Positions 42,601 to 51,463 of a stretch of DNA of 64,000 nucleotides are shown here, piece after piece. Origin of the DNA: Sphingomonas sp. PP-F2F-G114-C0414 (GTDB lineage: Bacteria; Pseudomonadota; Alphaproteobacteria; Sphingomonadales; Sphingomonadaceae). Positions within the stretch are counted from its first letter, which is position 1; the number at the start of each line of letters is the position of its first letter. The stretch is taken from positions 434,001 to 498,000 of the forward strand of contig NZ_RCWT01000011.1 of NCBI RefSeq assembly GCF_003688595.1, in the 5' to 3' direction. The notes beneath the pieces were generated by a model. It had not been told where the DNA came from. It did no database searches and saw only the letters and a program-made list of their open reading frames with translations. The position numbers and the translations under genes were made by a program.

Positions 42601-42824
42601 GTCACGACGATGTCGCCACCCTGGGCCGTACCCGCAGCGGCGGGGTCCTGGCTCGGCGTGTTGGAGACTGCCGGGGTCGTCGCGGCGGCACCGTCGTCGC
42701 TGGTCGTGCCCTGCGGCGCGGGAGCCGGTGCCGGCGTGGTCTGCGCGAAAGCTGGCAGAGCGACGATCGCGCCTGCGATCATTGTCGACGCCATCAGGCA
42801 GTCGCGGAACATGTGGTTGCGCAT
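39696..42824 (-). CDS. TonB-dependent outer-membrane receptor (oar-like/large)
   Basis: 1042 aa. Signal peptide (MASTMIAGAIVALPAFAQ), Pro/Ala linker, TonB-box region GGDIVVTGSRISNPNL, and a plug with LRGATRIEDVLNSLPSAFA, INLRNLGESRTLVLVNGRRL, and VYGSDAIAGVVNFVLD. The barrel ends VGRYLFVGLTIDM. The plug wording is that of the large Caulobacter/Sphingomonas receptors for plant-derived sugars or peptides; ligand not readable. ATG 42824. It shares the terminator at 39644-39676 with clpB. A 280-nt gene-free region upstream separates it from a divergent gene. Confidence 0.9.
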   Translation of the reverse strand: MRNHMFRDCLMASTMIAGAIVALPAFAQTTPAPAPAPQGTTSDDGAAATTPAVSNTPSQDPAAAGTAQGGDIVVTGSRISNPNLTSASPITVVNAADIKLRGATRIEDVLNSLPSAFASQTSSVSNGSTGTATINLRNLGESRTLVLVNGRRLMPGNPSSSSTASAAADVNMIPTSLLKRVDVLTGGAGTVYGSDAIAGVVNFVLDTDYEGFSIDTSGGIYNHNNDSARFKALNTARGYPAPTGQSFDGTQFDINFKVGAGTSDGRGHVVGYGGYRKIGAILQGSRDYSSCGFNTPGAGGNDYVCGGSTTAAPANFSLGDSVVNGAASGLQQQYTLNGAGALTPGRTLYNANPLNYYQRPDTRYTAGFLANYEVSSAFKPYAEFMFMDDRSVAQIAPSGDFSNTDTLNSNNPFLSAAQQATFFRNTNLKRDANGNVINLTNPDGTQYQQANVTIGRRNVEGGGRQADLRHTQYRYVLGARGDIDKGISYEAYGQFGSTVFNQVYRNEFSIARTTRALDAITDTRPGSATLGQAVCRSVVDGTDPSCVPLNIFGAAGITPAALGYVQTPGFQSGENKEKVVNASMTFRGGEYGVQSPYASEGIALNVGGEYRKESLSLEVDNGFLSGDLAGQGGATLPIRGSYDVKEAFSELIVPLVSGRPFFNELTVSGGYRYASYSTAGSASSYKGELVWAPISDIRFRGGYNRAVRAPNTQELFAQQSVQIDGATDPCAGLAVNGLVNGNTAAQCARAGVPANRFGLVQDNPSEQYNGLVGGNPNLKPEKADTVTIGAILRPSFLPGFNLSVDGFRIKLNDRIGTIGADTIIAQCIATGQQSFCGAINRDANGTLFQGTNGFIVDTNVNAGSLLTQGIETSAGYTFRSDSIGTIGLSFNGTYVDKFTSDKAGAKFDCAGLFGAQCGYPMSKWRHQARISLNTPNGIGFSGNWRYLSATKFERTSSDSDLSGPFFVRDARVKAQSYFDLAATVRVEDKFTFRMGANNVFDKTPPILSATASPIGSFGNGNTYPGIYDAVGRYLFVGLTIDM

Positions 42825-43104
42825 GGTTATCTTGATCCCTTTTGAATCGGCGAATGTTTCCGCCCGATACGATCCATTGTGCGACCGCGTGGTCGCCGCT
42901 GCGCGCGATGTCGCAAGACCGGACCCTGTTGTCCAAAAGAAAGTTACAAATGGGCCTGGATGCGTCGCATTGCGCGGCGGATGTCACCAAATAGCAACAA
43001 CCCGCCCCGATGCTGCATTTGCGTGCGACAGCGGGAGCGTCGGCGCGTCCTTGCCGCCCTCCCCGCGCCGGCCTATTCCGGGGCAGGCAAGGGGATGAGT
43101 AGAT

Positions 43105-43626
43105 ATGCGGATCGCGGCGATTGTGGTGGCATCGGGACTGTTGGTCACGTCGGCTGGACCGGCAACGGCGGGGGCAAAGCCGCGCAAGACCGAGCGCGCG
43201 CCGCTGTTGGTGGCGGTAACGCAGTGTCGCGCGATTGCAGAATCCGCCGCGCGACTGAAATGCTTCGACGCATCGGTCGCCGCGCTGGACGTCGCCGAGC
43301 GCAGCCAGGCGGTCGTCGTGGTCGACCAGCAACAGGTCCGCGAGACGAAACGAAACCTGTTCGGGATCAGCCTTCCGAACCTCGGCCTGTTCGGCAGCGA
43401 CGATTTGCCGCAGATCGAAACGACGCTGACGAGCGCTGCGGTCGATGGCGCGGGGCATTGGAGCTTCGTCATGGCGGATGGCGCGCGCTGGACGCAGACC
43501 GACGACAATATCATCGCCCGCCGCCCACGCGCGAACGACAAGGTGATCATCAAGCGCGCCGCGCTCGGCAGCTTCCGCTTGAGCGTCGGCGCGCAACCCG
43601 GCGTGAAGGCCAAACGCCAGAACTAA
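43105..43626 (+). CDS. Exported protein of unknown function
   Basis: 173 aa. Signal peptide (AAIVVASGLLVTSAGPATAG). The mature part starts with CRAIAESAARLKCFDASV, a two-Cys helical pattern seen in various small periplasmic proteins, and then a beta domain (GHWSFVMADGARWTQTDDN) ending in a basic tail. The second part resembles single-strand-type OB barrels, but no family can be named. The last 4 nt overlap the convergent M23 peptidase stop. Confidence 0.65.
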   Translation: MRIAAIVVASGLLVTSAGPATAGAKPRKTERAPLLVAVTQCRAIAESAARLKCFDASVAALDVAERSQAVVVVDQQQVRETKRNLFGISLPNLGLFGSDDLPQIETTLTSAAVDGAGHWSFVMADGARWTQTDDNIIARRPRANDKVIIKRAALGSFRLSVGAQPGVKAKRQN

Positions 43627-44483
43627 GGGCGCATCGGACCTGTCACCAGCATCGGCCCCGTTACCAGCATCGGGTCGAGCTTGGCGTCGTTCCAGCGTAG
43701 CGCCCAGTGGAGGTGCGCACCGGTGGCGCGGCCGGTCATGCCGGAGGCGCCGATCGGCTGGCCCTGGCGGACATGGTCACCGGGCTTCACGTTGATCCGC
43801 GACAGGTGCAGGAACGCGCTGTTGAGGCCCATGCCGTGGTCGAGCATCAGCAGATTGCCCTCCAGCGTGAAGGGGTGATCGGCGGCGAGGATCACGACGC
43901 CGTCGGCGGGCGCGGTGACGATCGTGCCGGTCGGGATCGCGACGTCGGTGCCTGAATGATAGCTGCCGGGTTCGCCCTTGTAGACGCGCTGCGATCCGAA
44001 CAGGCCCGAGATGCGGCCGGTCGCTGGCCAGACGAAGGACTGCCGCCAGCCCTGGGCGTCGGTAGTGCGGGCGCGGGCGGCGACGATCTGGGCGAGTTCG
44101 GGTGGGCGGAGCTTGGCGAACACGGGGTCCGGTGCAGGGAATTTGGGGAGCGTGTCGAGCCGCTCGATCCGCCAGGCTCTGGGCGCGATCGTGAGACTTT
44201 GCGTAACGATGCGACCGTCGGCCAAGGTTGCCGTGAGTGACGCTTGTGGCCCCGCATCGCGATCGAAGCCGGCGACGAAGCGGCCGTCTGGGGCCAACGT
44301 GATCGGCTTGCCGTTCAGCGTGACGGTGCGCGCGCCGGCGGGGGCGGTGCCGAGGATCAGCCCGCCCTGGCTGAGCGTGCCGGTCCAGCGGAATGTGGAC
44401 GGGTTCGCGGCACTTGGGGGCGGCGCTTGCTGCGCGGTCGCGGTCGTTGCTGCCAGCAAGACGAGCGCCGCCGCGCGGATCAT
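43623..44483 (-). CDS. M23-family metallopeptidase
   Basis: 286 aa. Signal peptide (RAAALVLLAATTATAQQ), a beta N-terminal part, then a LytM/M23 domain: zinc ligands in SYHSGTDVAIPTG (HxxxD) and AHLHWALRWN (HxH), with GQPIGASGMTGRATG between. All catalytic residues are present, so it probably cuts peptidoglycan cross-links. The C terminus ends in a tandem duplication, MLVTGP twice (near-repeat DNA at 43629-43670). Coupled by ATGA to the upstream DUF2093 gene. Confidence 0.92.
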   Translation of the reverse strand: MIRAAALVLLAATTATAQQAPPPSAANPSTFRWTGTLSQGGLILGTAPAGARTVTLNGKPITLAPDGRFVAGFDRDAGPQASLTATLADGRIVTQSLTIAPRAWRIERLDTLPKFPAPDPVFAKLRPPELAQIVAARARTTDAQGWRQSFVWPATGRISGLFGSQRVYKGEPGSYHSGTDVAIPTGTIVTAPADGVVILAADHPFTLEGNLLMLDHGMGLNSAFLHLSRINVKPGDHVRQGQPIGASGMTGRATGAHLHWALRWNDAKLDPMLVTGPMLVTGPMRP

Positions 44484-44680
44484 CGTGGCGCCATCGCTTC
44501 GCTGGCGGCGGCGGCGGTGGCGTAGGCTTCCTGGCGCGCGACGCTCCAGTAGCGCAGATCCTCGAGCGCGATGCGGTGACCGGTCGCGGCGCAGGCGACG
44601 TGGTCGCCGGGGCTGAGCACGCGGAAACCGTTGGCCATATAGTGCAGGCGCGCGGCGCGGTCGGAGTTGGACATCAGCAT
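44480..44680 (-). CDS. DUF2093 family protein
   Basis: 66 aa. The family core is RAARLHYMANGFRVLSPGDH then VACAATGHRIALEDLRYWSV. DUF2093 is confined to alphaproteobacteria and has no known function; the single retained Cys is near the middle. ATG 44680 (or 44674). It sits 13 nt after xseA and couples by ATGA to the peptidase gene. Confidence 0.88.
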   Translation of the reverse strand: MLMSNSDRAARLHYMANGFRVLSPGDHVACAATGHRIALEDLRYWSVARQEAYATAAAASEAMAPR

Positions 44681-44693
44681 GGCGGGTCTTCTT

Positions 44694-46118
44694 TTACAGC
44701 AGGGTCGGCTGGCGCGGCGCCGCGTCGGGCGCGGGCTTTGCCTTGGGGGCAGCATAGGTTTTGGCGGCGGGACGCTCAAGGCCAGTGTCCGTCACCGCGT
44801 CCACCACGCCGTCGCGGAAATGGAGCGTGAGCGTCCCCGCGTCGCGCGCCGACGTGGCGGACGCGAGCGTCTCACCGCCGGGGCGGGCGGTGACGCGCGC
44901 ATAGCCGCGGTCGAGGATCGCGTCGGGGTTGAGCGACTGGACGAGGCGCCAGGTTGCGTCGAGCTGTGCGCGTTTCGCTTCGAGTTTGCGCTCCAGCGTG
45001 GCGGGACGGAGTGCCGCCCCCGAACGATCGAGACTGCCGCGCGCGAGGGTCAGGCGACGTTCGAGGCCGCGGTCGAGCCGCTGGCCGAAGTCGTCCGCGC
45101 GCTGGCGTTGCGGCCCGAGCAACTGGTCGCGCTTCGGCAGCAACCGCGCCAGTGCGTCGAGCCGCTCGCGCCCACGCTCGACATGACGGCGCGCACAGCG
45201 CTCGGTGCGGTTGCGGTGACTGTCGATCGTCAGCCGCAGGTCGGCGAGCACCGGCACGGCGATCTCGGCCGCGGCGGTCGGCGTCGGCGCGCGCAGATCG
45301 GCGGCGAAATCGCACAAGGTGGTGTCGGTCTCATGCCCCACCGCGGAGATGATCGGGATCGTGCAGGCCGCGACCGCGCGGACGACGACCTCCTCATTGA
45401 ACGACCACAGATCCTCGACCGAGCCACCGCCGCGCGCGACGATCACGAGGTCGGGGCGCGGCACCGGGCCGCCGGGCTGAATCGCGTCGAACCCGCGGAC
45501 CGCGGCGGCGATCTCGGCGGCGGAGCCCTCGCCCTGCACCTTCACCGGCCAGACGATGACGTGCGTCGGGCAGCGATCCTCGAGGCGGTGAAGGATGTCG
45601 CGGATCACCGCGCCGGTGCCCGAAGTGACGACGCCGATCACCTTCGGCATGAACGGCAGGCGCTTCTTCCGCGTGCCGTCGAACAGCCCCTCGCCCGCGA
45701 GCTTCGCCTTCAGCTTATCAAGCAGCGCCATCAGCGCGCCGGCACCCGCCAGTTCCATCCGCTCGATCACGATCTGGTATTTCGAGCGGCCGGGATAGGT
45801 GGTGAGCTTGCCGGTGGCGATCACCTCGATGCCGTCCTGCGGCACGAAGGCAAGGCTCGACGCATTGCCCTTCCAGATGACGCCGTCGATCACCGCCTGG
45901 TCGTCCTTCAACGACATGTAGCAATGCCCGGAGGCGACGCGTTTCCAGCCCGAGATTTCGCCGCGCAGGCGGACATGGCCGAATTCGCCTTCGACCATCC
46001 GCTTCAGCTTGAACGCGAGTTCGCCGACCGACATGGCGAGTGCGTTGTCGCCGGCGACTGGCTCGGCTACCAGCCGCCCCATGTCGCTGGACAATTCATC
46101 GGAAAAGGGATCGGGCAT
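44694..46118 (-). CDS. xseA: Exodeoxyribonuclease VII large subunit
   Basis: 474 aa. N-terminal OB fold ([33 protein letters not shown]), catalytic domain ([54 protein letters not shown]) and a C-terminal coiled coil ending [14 protein letters not shown]. Together with XseB it degrades single-stranded DNA. It starts MPDPFSDEL at ATG 46118, the usual sphingomonad start. This start shares the CATG palindrome with the purD start on the other strand. First gene of xseA-DUF2093-M23. Confidence 0.95.
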   Translation of the reverse strand: MPDPFSDELSSDMGRLVAEPVAGDNALAMSVGELAFKLKRMVEGEFGHVRLRGEISGWKRVASGHCYMSLKDDQAVIDGVIWKGNASSLAFVPQDGIEVIATGKLTTYPGRSKYQIVIERMELAGAGALMALLDKLKAKLAGEGLFDGTRKKRLPFMPKVIGVVTSGTGAVIRDILHRLEDRCPTHVIVWPVKVQGEGSAAEIAAAVRGFDAIQPGGPVPRPDLVIVARGGGSVEDLWSFNEEVVVRAVAACTIPIISAVGHETDTTLCDFAADLRAPTPTAAAEIAVPVLADLRLTIDSHRNRTERCARRHVERGRERLDALARLLPKRDQLLGPQRQRADDFGQRLDRGLERRLTLARGSLDRSGAALRPATLERKLEAKRAQLDATWRLVQSLNPDAILDRGYARVTARPGGETLASATSARDAGTLTLHFRDGVVDAVTDTGLERPAAKTYAAPKAKPAPDAAPRQPTLL

Positions 46119-47379
46119 GAACGTCCTGCTGCTGGGCTCGGGGGGGCGCGAACATGCGCTCGCGTGGAAGCTGGTGCAATCTCGCGGCCTCGATACGCTG
46201 TATGCCGCGCCGGGCAACCCCGGGATCGCGCGCGTTGCGACGCTCGTGCCGCTCGATGCGACGGATCATAGCGCAGTCGTCGCGTTCGTGCGCGAGCATG
46301 AGGTCGGGCTGGTCGTGATCGGGCCGGAGGCGCCGCTGGTCGACGGCCTCGCGGACACGCTGCGCGCGGCGGACGTTCCGGTGTTCGGGCCTTCGAAGGC
46401 GGCGGCGCAGCTGGAGGGGTCGAAGGGCTTTACCAAGGATCTGTGCCTTCGCGCCGGCATTCCAACCGCGGGCTATGTCCGCGTGAAGACCCGCGAAGAG
46501 GCGGATATCGCGCTCGCCCGCACTTTCTCGCTGCCGGTCGTCATCAAGGCGGACGGCTTGGCTGCGGGGAAGGGCGTGGTCATCGCGTTCAGCACGGCCG
46601 AAGCCGATGCCGCGCTGGATGCGCTGTTCGCCGACGGGGAAGCCGAGGCGGTGATCGAGGAATTCCTCGAAGGCGAGGAGGCGAGCCTCTTCGTGCTGAC
46701 CGACGGCGAGTCGCTGATGCCGTTCGGCTCCGCGCAGGATCACAAGCGCGTCGGCGAGGGCGATACCGGCCCGAACACCGGTGGAATGGGCGCGTACAGC
46801 CCGGCGCTCGTGCTGACACCCGCGCTGGAGAAGCGCGCGATCGACGAGATCGTCGCGCCGACGGTGGCGGCGATGGCCGCGGAAGGCATGCCGTTCTCCG
46901 GCGTGCTGTACGCAGGGCTGATGCTGACGCCGCAGGGGCCGAAGCTTATCGAATATAACGCGCGGTTCGGCGATCCCGAGACGCAGGTGCTGATGATGCG
47001 CTTCCAGGGCGACCTGCTCGCGACGATGCTGGCGACCGCAGAAGGACGGCTCGGCGAGATGCCGGCGGCGCAGTTCAGCGACGAGACCGCCCTGACGGTG
47101 GTGATGGCGGCAGAAGGGTATCCGGGGACTCCCAAGGCTGGCGGCGCGATCGTAGGGCTGGATTCCGCGCGGGCCGCAGGCGGTACGGTGTTCCATGCAG
47201 GCACCCGGCTGGAAGATGGCGGGCTGGTCGCATCGGGCGGGCGCGTACTGGCGGTAACCGCGACCGGCGACGACGTCGCGACGGCGCAGGCCAACGCCTA
47301 CCGCGCGGTCGAGGCGATCGATTTCGCGGAAGGCTTCTACCGCCGCGACATCGGCTGGCGCGAGATCGCGCGCGGGTAA
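46117..47379 (+). CDS. purD: Phosphoribosylamine--glycine ligase
   Basis: 420 aa ATP-grasp enzyme of purine biosynthesis. It starts [20 protein letters not shown]; contains [45 protein letters not shown] and [11 protein letters not shown], and ends in the GARS C-terminal domain. ATG 46117 overlaps the divergent xseA ATG (46118) by two bases. No other pur gene is nearby. Confidence 0.97.
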   Translation: MNVLLLGSGGREHALAWKLVQSRGLDTLYAAPGNPGIARVATLVPLDATDHSAVVAFVREHEVGLVVIGPEAPLVDGLADTLRAADVPVFGPSKAAAQLEGSKGFTKDLCLRAGIPTAGYVRVKTREEADIALARTFSLPVVIKADGLAAGKGVVIAFSTAEADAALDALFADGEAEAVIEEFLEGEEASLFVLTDGESLMPFGSAQDHKRVGEGDTGPNTGGMGAYSPALVLTPALEKRAIDEIVAPTVAAMAAEGMPFSGVLYAGLMLTPQGPKLIEYNARFGDPETQVLMMRFQGDLLATMLATAEGRLGEMPAAQFSDETALTVVMAAEGYPGTPKAGGAIVGLDSARAAGGTVFHAGTRLEDGGLVASGGRVLAVTATGDDVATAQANAYRAVEAIDFAEGFYRRDIGWREIARG

Positions 47380-47389
47380 TGCGCGCCTG

Positions 47390-47513
47390 ATCCTCCCCCG
47401 CCAGGGGGAGGTGGCTGGCAATTGCCAGACGGAGGGGGAGGAAGGCGAAACCAAGGTTCCGTATCCTCCCCCTCCGTCACCTTCGGCGACACCTCCCCCT
47501 TGCGGGGGAGGAT
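47390..47513. repeat. Palindromic repeat (CCTCCCCC family), intergenic
   Basis: ATCCTCCCCCGCCAGGGGGA starts it, with GTGGCTGGCAATTGCCAGAC next. The second half, TCCTCCCCCTCCGTCACCTT then CGGCGACACCTCCCCC, is the inverse. It is the family of the insert in the mutase gene (29246-29371) and of 52155-52280. It fills most of the purD to HhH gap. Confidence 0.85.
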
Positions 47514-47573
47514 CGGACGACAGGACTGCCTAGCTAATTAGGTCTCGCCGCCCTTCGCTCGCATCGCTACGGT

Positions 47574-48350
47574 ATGGGAATGAACGAAACTTCCGCGACC
47601 TCCGCCTCGGGCCTGAGCCTGTTGCCCGATGGCATCGCCACGCTGACCGCGATCCACTTCACGATCATCGCCGTGGTGGCGATCCTCGTGGTGATCGGGC
47701 TGATCTGGGGCATCCGCGCCAAGCGCAGCCGCACCAAGGCCGCACACGACGTGATCGCCAACGCCGAAGAGGCGGGCGTTCCCCCCGAGCCCGTCTCGGC
47801 GAAACCTACGGTCGAAGCGCGCGACGCCGAACCCTCCCAAACGCAGACGCAGAAGCAGGCGCAGCCGGTTGAGCCCGTTCGCGTTGCCGCGCCGCCCGAA
47901 CCGGCGTCGCCAGCACGTCGCGCCCCCGAGCCGAACCCGGTCGCGCGCGCCGACGAGCTGCCGAAGACGGCCGACCGTCCAGCCGCCGACCCAATCCCCG
48001 CCCCGCCCCCGTTGGACGAGAACCCGGCGGTGGAACCCGTGCCCGCGGCGGTGCTGCCGGTCGAAGACGCTCCGGTCGAGACGCGCGCACCGGACCCGGC
48101 CCAGTCCTATGGCGGCGATCCGGTGACGCAGCTGAAGGGCCTCGGCCCCAAGGTCGCGGCGCGGCTCGGCGAACTCGGCGTGTCCACGATCGACCAGATG
48201 GCGGCGTTGACCGAGAGCGAGGCGCAGTCGATCGACGCCCAGCTCGGCAACTTCACCGGCCGCATGGGCCGTGATCGGTGGATCGAACAGGCGCGCCTGC
48301 TGGCTGCGGGCGACAAGGCCGGGTTCGAGGCGAAGTTCGGCAAGCTCTGA
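47574..48350 (+). CDS. Membrane-anchored helix-hairpin-helix protein
   Basis: 258 aa. One N-terminal membrane span (about 24-46, FTIIAVVAILVVIGLIWGI), a long Pro/Ala/Glu-rich linker (about 55-180) and a C-terminal helix-hairpin-helix domain, VTQLKGLGPKVAARLGELGV then DQMAALTESEAQSIDAQLG. This C-terminal fold is the FEN1-like DUF4332-type 'predicted 5' DNA nuclease' domain, seen in many sphingomonads; nuclease activity is not shown. ATG 47574 or 47580, both without strong ribosome sites. Confidence 0.75.
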   Translation: MGMNETSATSASGLSLLPDGIATLTAIHFTIIAVVAILVVIGLIWGIRAKRSRTKAAHDVIANAEEAGVPPEPVSAKPTVEARDAEPSQTQTQKQAQPVEPVRVAAPPEPASPARRAPEPNPVARADELPKTADRPAADPIPAPPPLDENPAVEPVPAAVLPVEDAPVETRAPDPAQSYGGDPVTQLKGLGPKVAARLGELGVSTIDQMAALTESEAQSIDAQLGNFTGRMGRDRWIEQARLLAAGDKAGFEAKFGKL

Positions 48351-48378
48351 TCGCGCCGCCACACCAGGCGCGCGCACC

Positions 48379-49899
48379 TCAGTCGAAGCGTAGGCGGTAT
48401 CCGGGCGTCGACGGCATGCGACGCCGATAGACCGCGACCCGCTTGCGCCCGAGCGGCATCTGCGCGGCCAATCGATAGTCGCGCGCGAGACGCGCAACCG
48501 CGGCCGCGCGGATATCGGGTCGTTCGCCGTCATAAGCCGGCCCCATCACGACGATCTCGGGCGCGCGGGTGAAGATCCGGGCAAGTTCCGCACCCTGATC
48601 CACGCCGATCGCGCCGGTTTCGCGCGTGCGCGTCAGGTGGCTGGGGAAGACGTAGCGCGAGACCGCGCATCGCCCCGTCGCGGGATACATCATGCTCGAC
48701 GACGAATAGACGTAGAGGCAGCCGGGTCCGCGACCGACTGCGCGGACGAGCGCGGCGAACTGGGCGGGCGTGCCGCGGCGCTGGCGATCGATCACCAAGG
48801 ACGCCTGCCCCGCCACCGCGGCGAGCAGGATGAGCACGATCCCGACGACGCGCCCGCGCGGGTGGGCGAGCAGCCCCGCCGCGATCACCGACGCGGGCAG
48901 CATCACCGGCAACGTATAATGATCGGTCCACGGCGGCAGCAGCGCGAACGCCAGCAGCGCGGCGAGCAGCCATCCGGTCAGGAAAACGCGCGATCCGGCG
49001 AGGCGCTCGGCAGGCGATTTCGGGGATTTCGCCGTCGCCAGCCCTGCCGCCGCCATCGCCAGCAACGGGAGCAGGATCGCGGCGGCTTTGGCGAGATTGG
49101 CCAGCTCGGCCGCGATCGGATCCGCCTTTCGGGCGAAGATCGATGCGAAGTTCGCGAAGGTGAAGGCGGCCAGCGCGCCGAGATGCGCATAGACGGCGAC
49201 GGCGACGATCGTCGGCAGCACCGCCAGACCTGCGAGCACTGCGCCGCGACCGAGAACGGCACCGATCTTTCGTGCCCCAATCTTCGGCACGGGGGTCTCT
49301 CGCGTACGCCGCCAATCGTCGAACATCAGCCAGAGCCCGAAATACATCCCCTCGAGCGCAACGGTGTATTTGATCTGGATCGCCAGTCCGACCAGCAGCA
49401 TGGCGACCGCCCCGCGCCAGAACATGGCGCCGCGCCGATCGACGATCAGCCAGACGGCAAGCGCCATCGCCAGATTGTAGAAGACCGGGGTCTGCCCGCC
49501 CTGCCCCCCGGCGATCGTGATCCAGACGAGATAGGCGATCCCCGCGAGCGTCCCGCCGCGAGTCCAGCCCGCGACATCGGCGAGCCGCGCGACGATCACC
49601 GCGGTGGCGGCGGCGCAGGCGAGCGCCATCGCCTGGTACAGCCAGATCCCCGCGGCAAAGGGCAGCGCGCCCGGTACCGCGTAGAGCAGGAATACGCCGA
49701 TCGGCTTGCGGTCCCAGATGTCGACGAACGGCAGCGCGCCGTCGATCATCGCGCGGCCCGCGGCGAAGTAGAATTCCTCGTCGGTATACAGGATCGGATT
49801 GCCGAGCGTGATCAGCCGCGTCGCGATCGCCACCGCGACGAGGATCGCGAGACGGTACACCATCACTGGCGCCCGCTTGGTTGCCGACGGCCCTGCCAT
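48379..49899 (-). CDS. GT39-like membrane glycosyltransferase
   Basis: 506 aa, about 11 spans. The family mark is the first loop, GNPILYTDEEFYFAAGRAM, with an acidic pair typical of dolichyl-phosphate-mannose/ArnT-like (GT-C) enzymes, and DIWDRKPIGVFLLYA. A soluble C-terminal part (after about 380) has SSSSMMYPATGR. It would transfer a sugar from a polyprenyl-phosphate donor on the periplasmic face. The start is uncertain: ATG 49899 used, TTG 49962 or ATG 49863 possible. It lies about 67 nt after the CorC/HlyC gene. Confidence 0.75.
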   Translation of the reverse strand: MAGPSATKRAPVMVYRLAILVAVAIATRLITLGNPILYTDEEFYFAAGRAMIDGALPFVDIWDRKPIGVFLLYAVPGALPFAAGIWLYQAMALACAAATAVIVARLADVAGWTRGGTLAGIAYLVWITIAGGQGGQTPVFYNLAMALAVWLIVDRRGAMFWRGAVAMLLVGLAIQIKYTVALEGMYFGLWLMFDDWRRTRETPVPKIGARKIGAVLGRGAVLAGLAVLPTIVAVAVYAHLGALAAFTFANFASIFARKADPIAAELANLAKAAAILLPLLAMAAAGLATAKSPKSPAERLAGSRVFLTGWLLAALLAFALLPPWTDHYTLPVMLPASVIAAGLLAHPRGRVVGIVLILLAAVAGQASLVIDRQRRGTPAQFAALVRAVGRGPGCLYVYSSSSMMYPATGRCAVSRYVFPSHLTRTRETGAIGVDQGAELARIFTRAPEIVVMGPAYDGERPDIRAAAVARLARDYRLAAQMPLGRKRVAVYRRRMPSTPGYRLRFD

Positions 49900-49966
49900 G
49901 CCGGTGCTCAAGGTTCGATCGCGCAGACGCCGCGGCCCGCCGACGGCGTTCGGGCGCGCCAACAGG

Positions 49967-51268
49967 TCAGGTCTGGCTCACCAACAACTTGTCGATGCGG
50001 CGACCGTCGAGGTCGACGATCTCGAACTTCCAGCCCTGTTCGACGAAGCTTTCGCCCTCGCCGGGAAGGTGACGGAACACCGACAGCGCGAGGCCGGCGA
50101 CGGTCGCGTAGTCGCGGTCCTCGGGCAGGTCGATACCGAGCCGGTCGGCGAGCGAGTCCGCCGCCATCGTGCCTGCCACCAGCAATGAACCGTCGTCGCG
50201 GACCACAACCGAAGGCGCGTCGTCGGGATCCGAGTCCGACTTGAACTCGCCGGCGATCGCCGCGAGCAGGTCGGCGGGCGTGACGATGCCTTCGAAATGG
50301 CCGTATTCGTCGTGGATCAGCGCCATCGGCACTTCGGCCTCACGGAGCGCGAGCAGCGCGTCCATCGCGTCGATCTGGTCGATCACGACGGGCGCTTTGC
50401 GCATCAGCGCGCGCAGGTCGATCGGCTCGCCGCGGAACAGCGCCGCGGCGATGTCGCGCGCCTGGACGACGCCCTTGACCGCGTCGATCGAGCCTTCGCC
50501 GACCGGCAGGCGGGTGTGCTGCGATGCGAGCAGCGTCTCGCGGATCTCGTCGGGGCCCCAATCGCAGTCGAGCCAGTCGATCTCGGTGCGCGGCGTCATC
50601 ACTTCGCGCACCGGGCGATCCGCGAGGCGGACGACGCCCGAGATGATCGAGCGCTCATGCTCCTCGATGATCCCCGACTTCGACGCCTCGGCGACGATCA
50701 TGTGGAGTTCTTCGGCGGTGACGTGCTCTTCCGATTCGCGGTTGAGCCGAAGCGCGCGGAAGATCAGCGCACTCGTCGAATCGAGCACCAAGACGATCGG
50801 CGCGGTGCCGATCGCGAGCCAGCGCATGACGGGTGCCATGAACGACGCGATCGCCTCGGGCGCGCGCAACGCGAACTGTTTCGGCACGAGCTCGCCGATG
50901 ATCAGCGACGCGTAGGTCGTCAGGCCGATGACGATCGCGAACCCTGCGGTCTCCGCGGTCGACGCGGACAACCCCCAGGCCTGCAACCGCGCGGCGGTCG
51001 GCATGCCCAGGCTCGAGCCCGAATAGGCACCCGCGAGGATGCCGATCAGCGTGATGCCGATCTGGACGGTCGAGAGGAACTTGCCTGGGTCGGCGGCGAG
51101 CACGAGGGCGGCACGCGCGCCCTTCTTGCCCGAGCGCGCCATTGCCTCGAGCCGCGCTTTCCGCGCGGAGACGATCGCGAGTTCGCTCATCGCGAACACG
51201 CCGTTCAACGCGACGAGCGCGAGGATGATCGCGACGTCGATCCAGGGGAAGGGGGGAAGCGGTGCCAT
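49967..51268 (-). CDS. Hemolysin/CorC family protein (CNNM-CBS-CorC_HlyC)
   Basis: 433 aa. CNNM (DUF21) membrane domain of four spans (about 1-190, MSELAIVSARKARLEAMARS, GELVPKQFALRAPEAIA), a CBS pair (REVMTPRTEIDWLD, HTRLPVGEGSIDAVKGVV, HDEYGHFEGIVTPADLL) and a C-terminal CorC_HlyC domain. Members are linked to magnesium/cobalt efflux or membrane integrity. 'Hemolysin' is a historical name, not a toxin here. ATG 51268 begins MAPLPPFPWIDVA. Divergent from the OmpA-like gene. Confidence 0.92.
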   Translation of the reverse strand: MAPLPPFPWIDVAIILALVALNGVFAMSELAIVSARKARLEAMARSGKKGARAALVLAADPGKFLSTVQIGITLIGILAGAYSGSSLGMPTAARLQAWGLSASTAETAGFAIVIGLTTYASLIIGELVPKQFALRAPEAIASFMAPVMRWLAIGTAPIVLVLDSTSALIFRALRLNRESEEHVTAEELHMIVAEASKSGIIEEHERSIISGVVRLADRPVREVMTPRTEIDWLDCDWGPDEIRETLLASQHTRLPVGEGSIDAVKGVVQARDIAAALFRGEPIDLRALMRKAPVVIDQIDAMDALLALREAEVPMALIHDEYGHFEGIVTPADLLAAIAGEFKSDSDPDDAPSVVVRDDGSLLVAGTMAADSLADRLGIDLPEDRDYATVAGLALSVFRHLPGEGESFVEQGWKFEIVDLDGRRIDKLLVSQT

Positions 51269-51463
51269 TGGCTCAGGCGCTCTTTGCAGGACAACGGCCC
51301 GTCGCACAACCGTCCTTACGTACTGGCTTGCGCATACTCGACATCGGACCGCGAAGATGGTCAGGCTCGGTTCAGTGCGCAGGCGGAACAATCGTCGCGA
51401 CACCGGGTTATCGGGCGTATCGGGCACGAAGCCGTCATTCGTCATGTCTCAGGGAGATTATCT

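Noticed and set aside
49967..51268. 'Hemolysin' gene as a virulence toxin
   Set aside because: Domain order CNNM-CBS-CorC is an ion-transport-related family; the name is historical.
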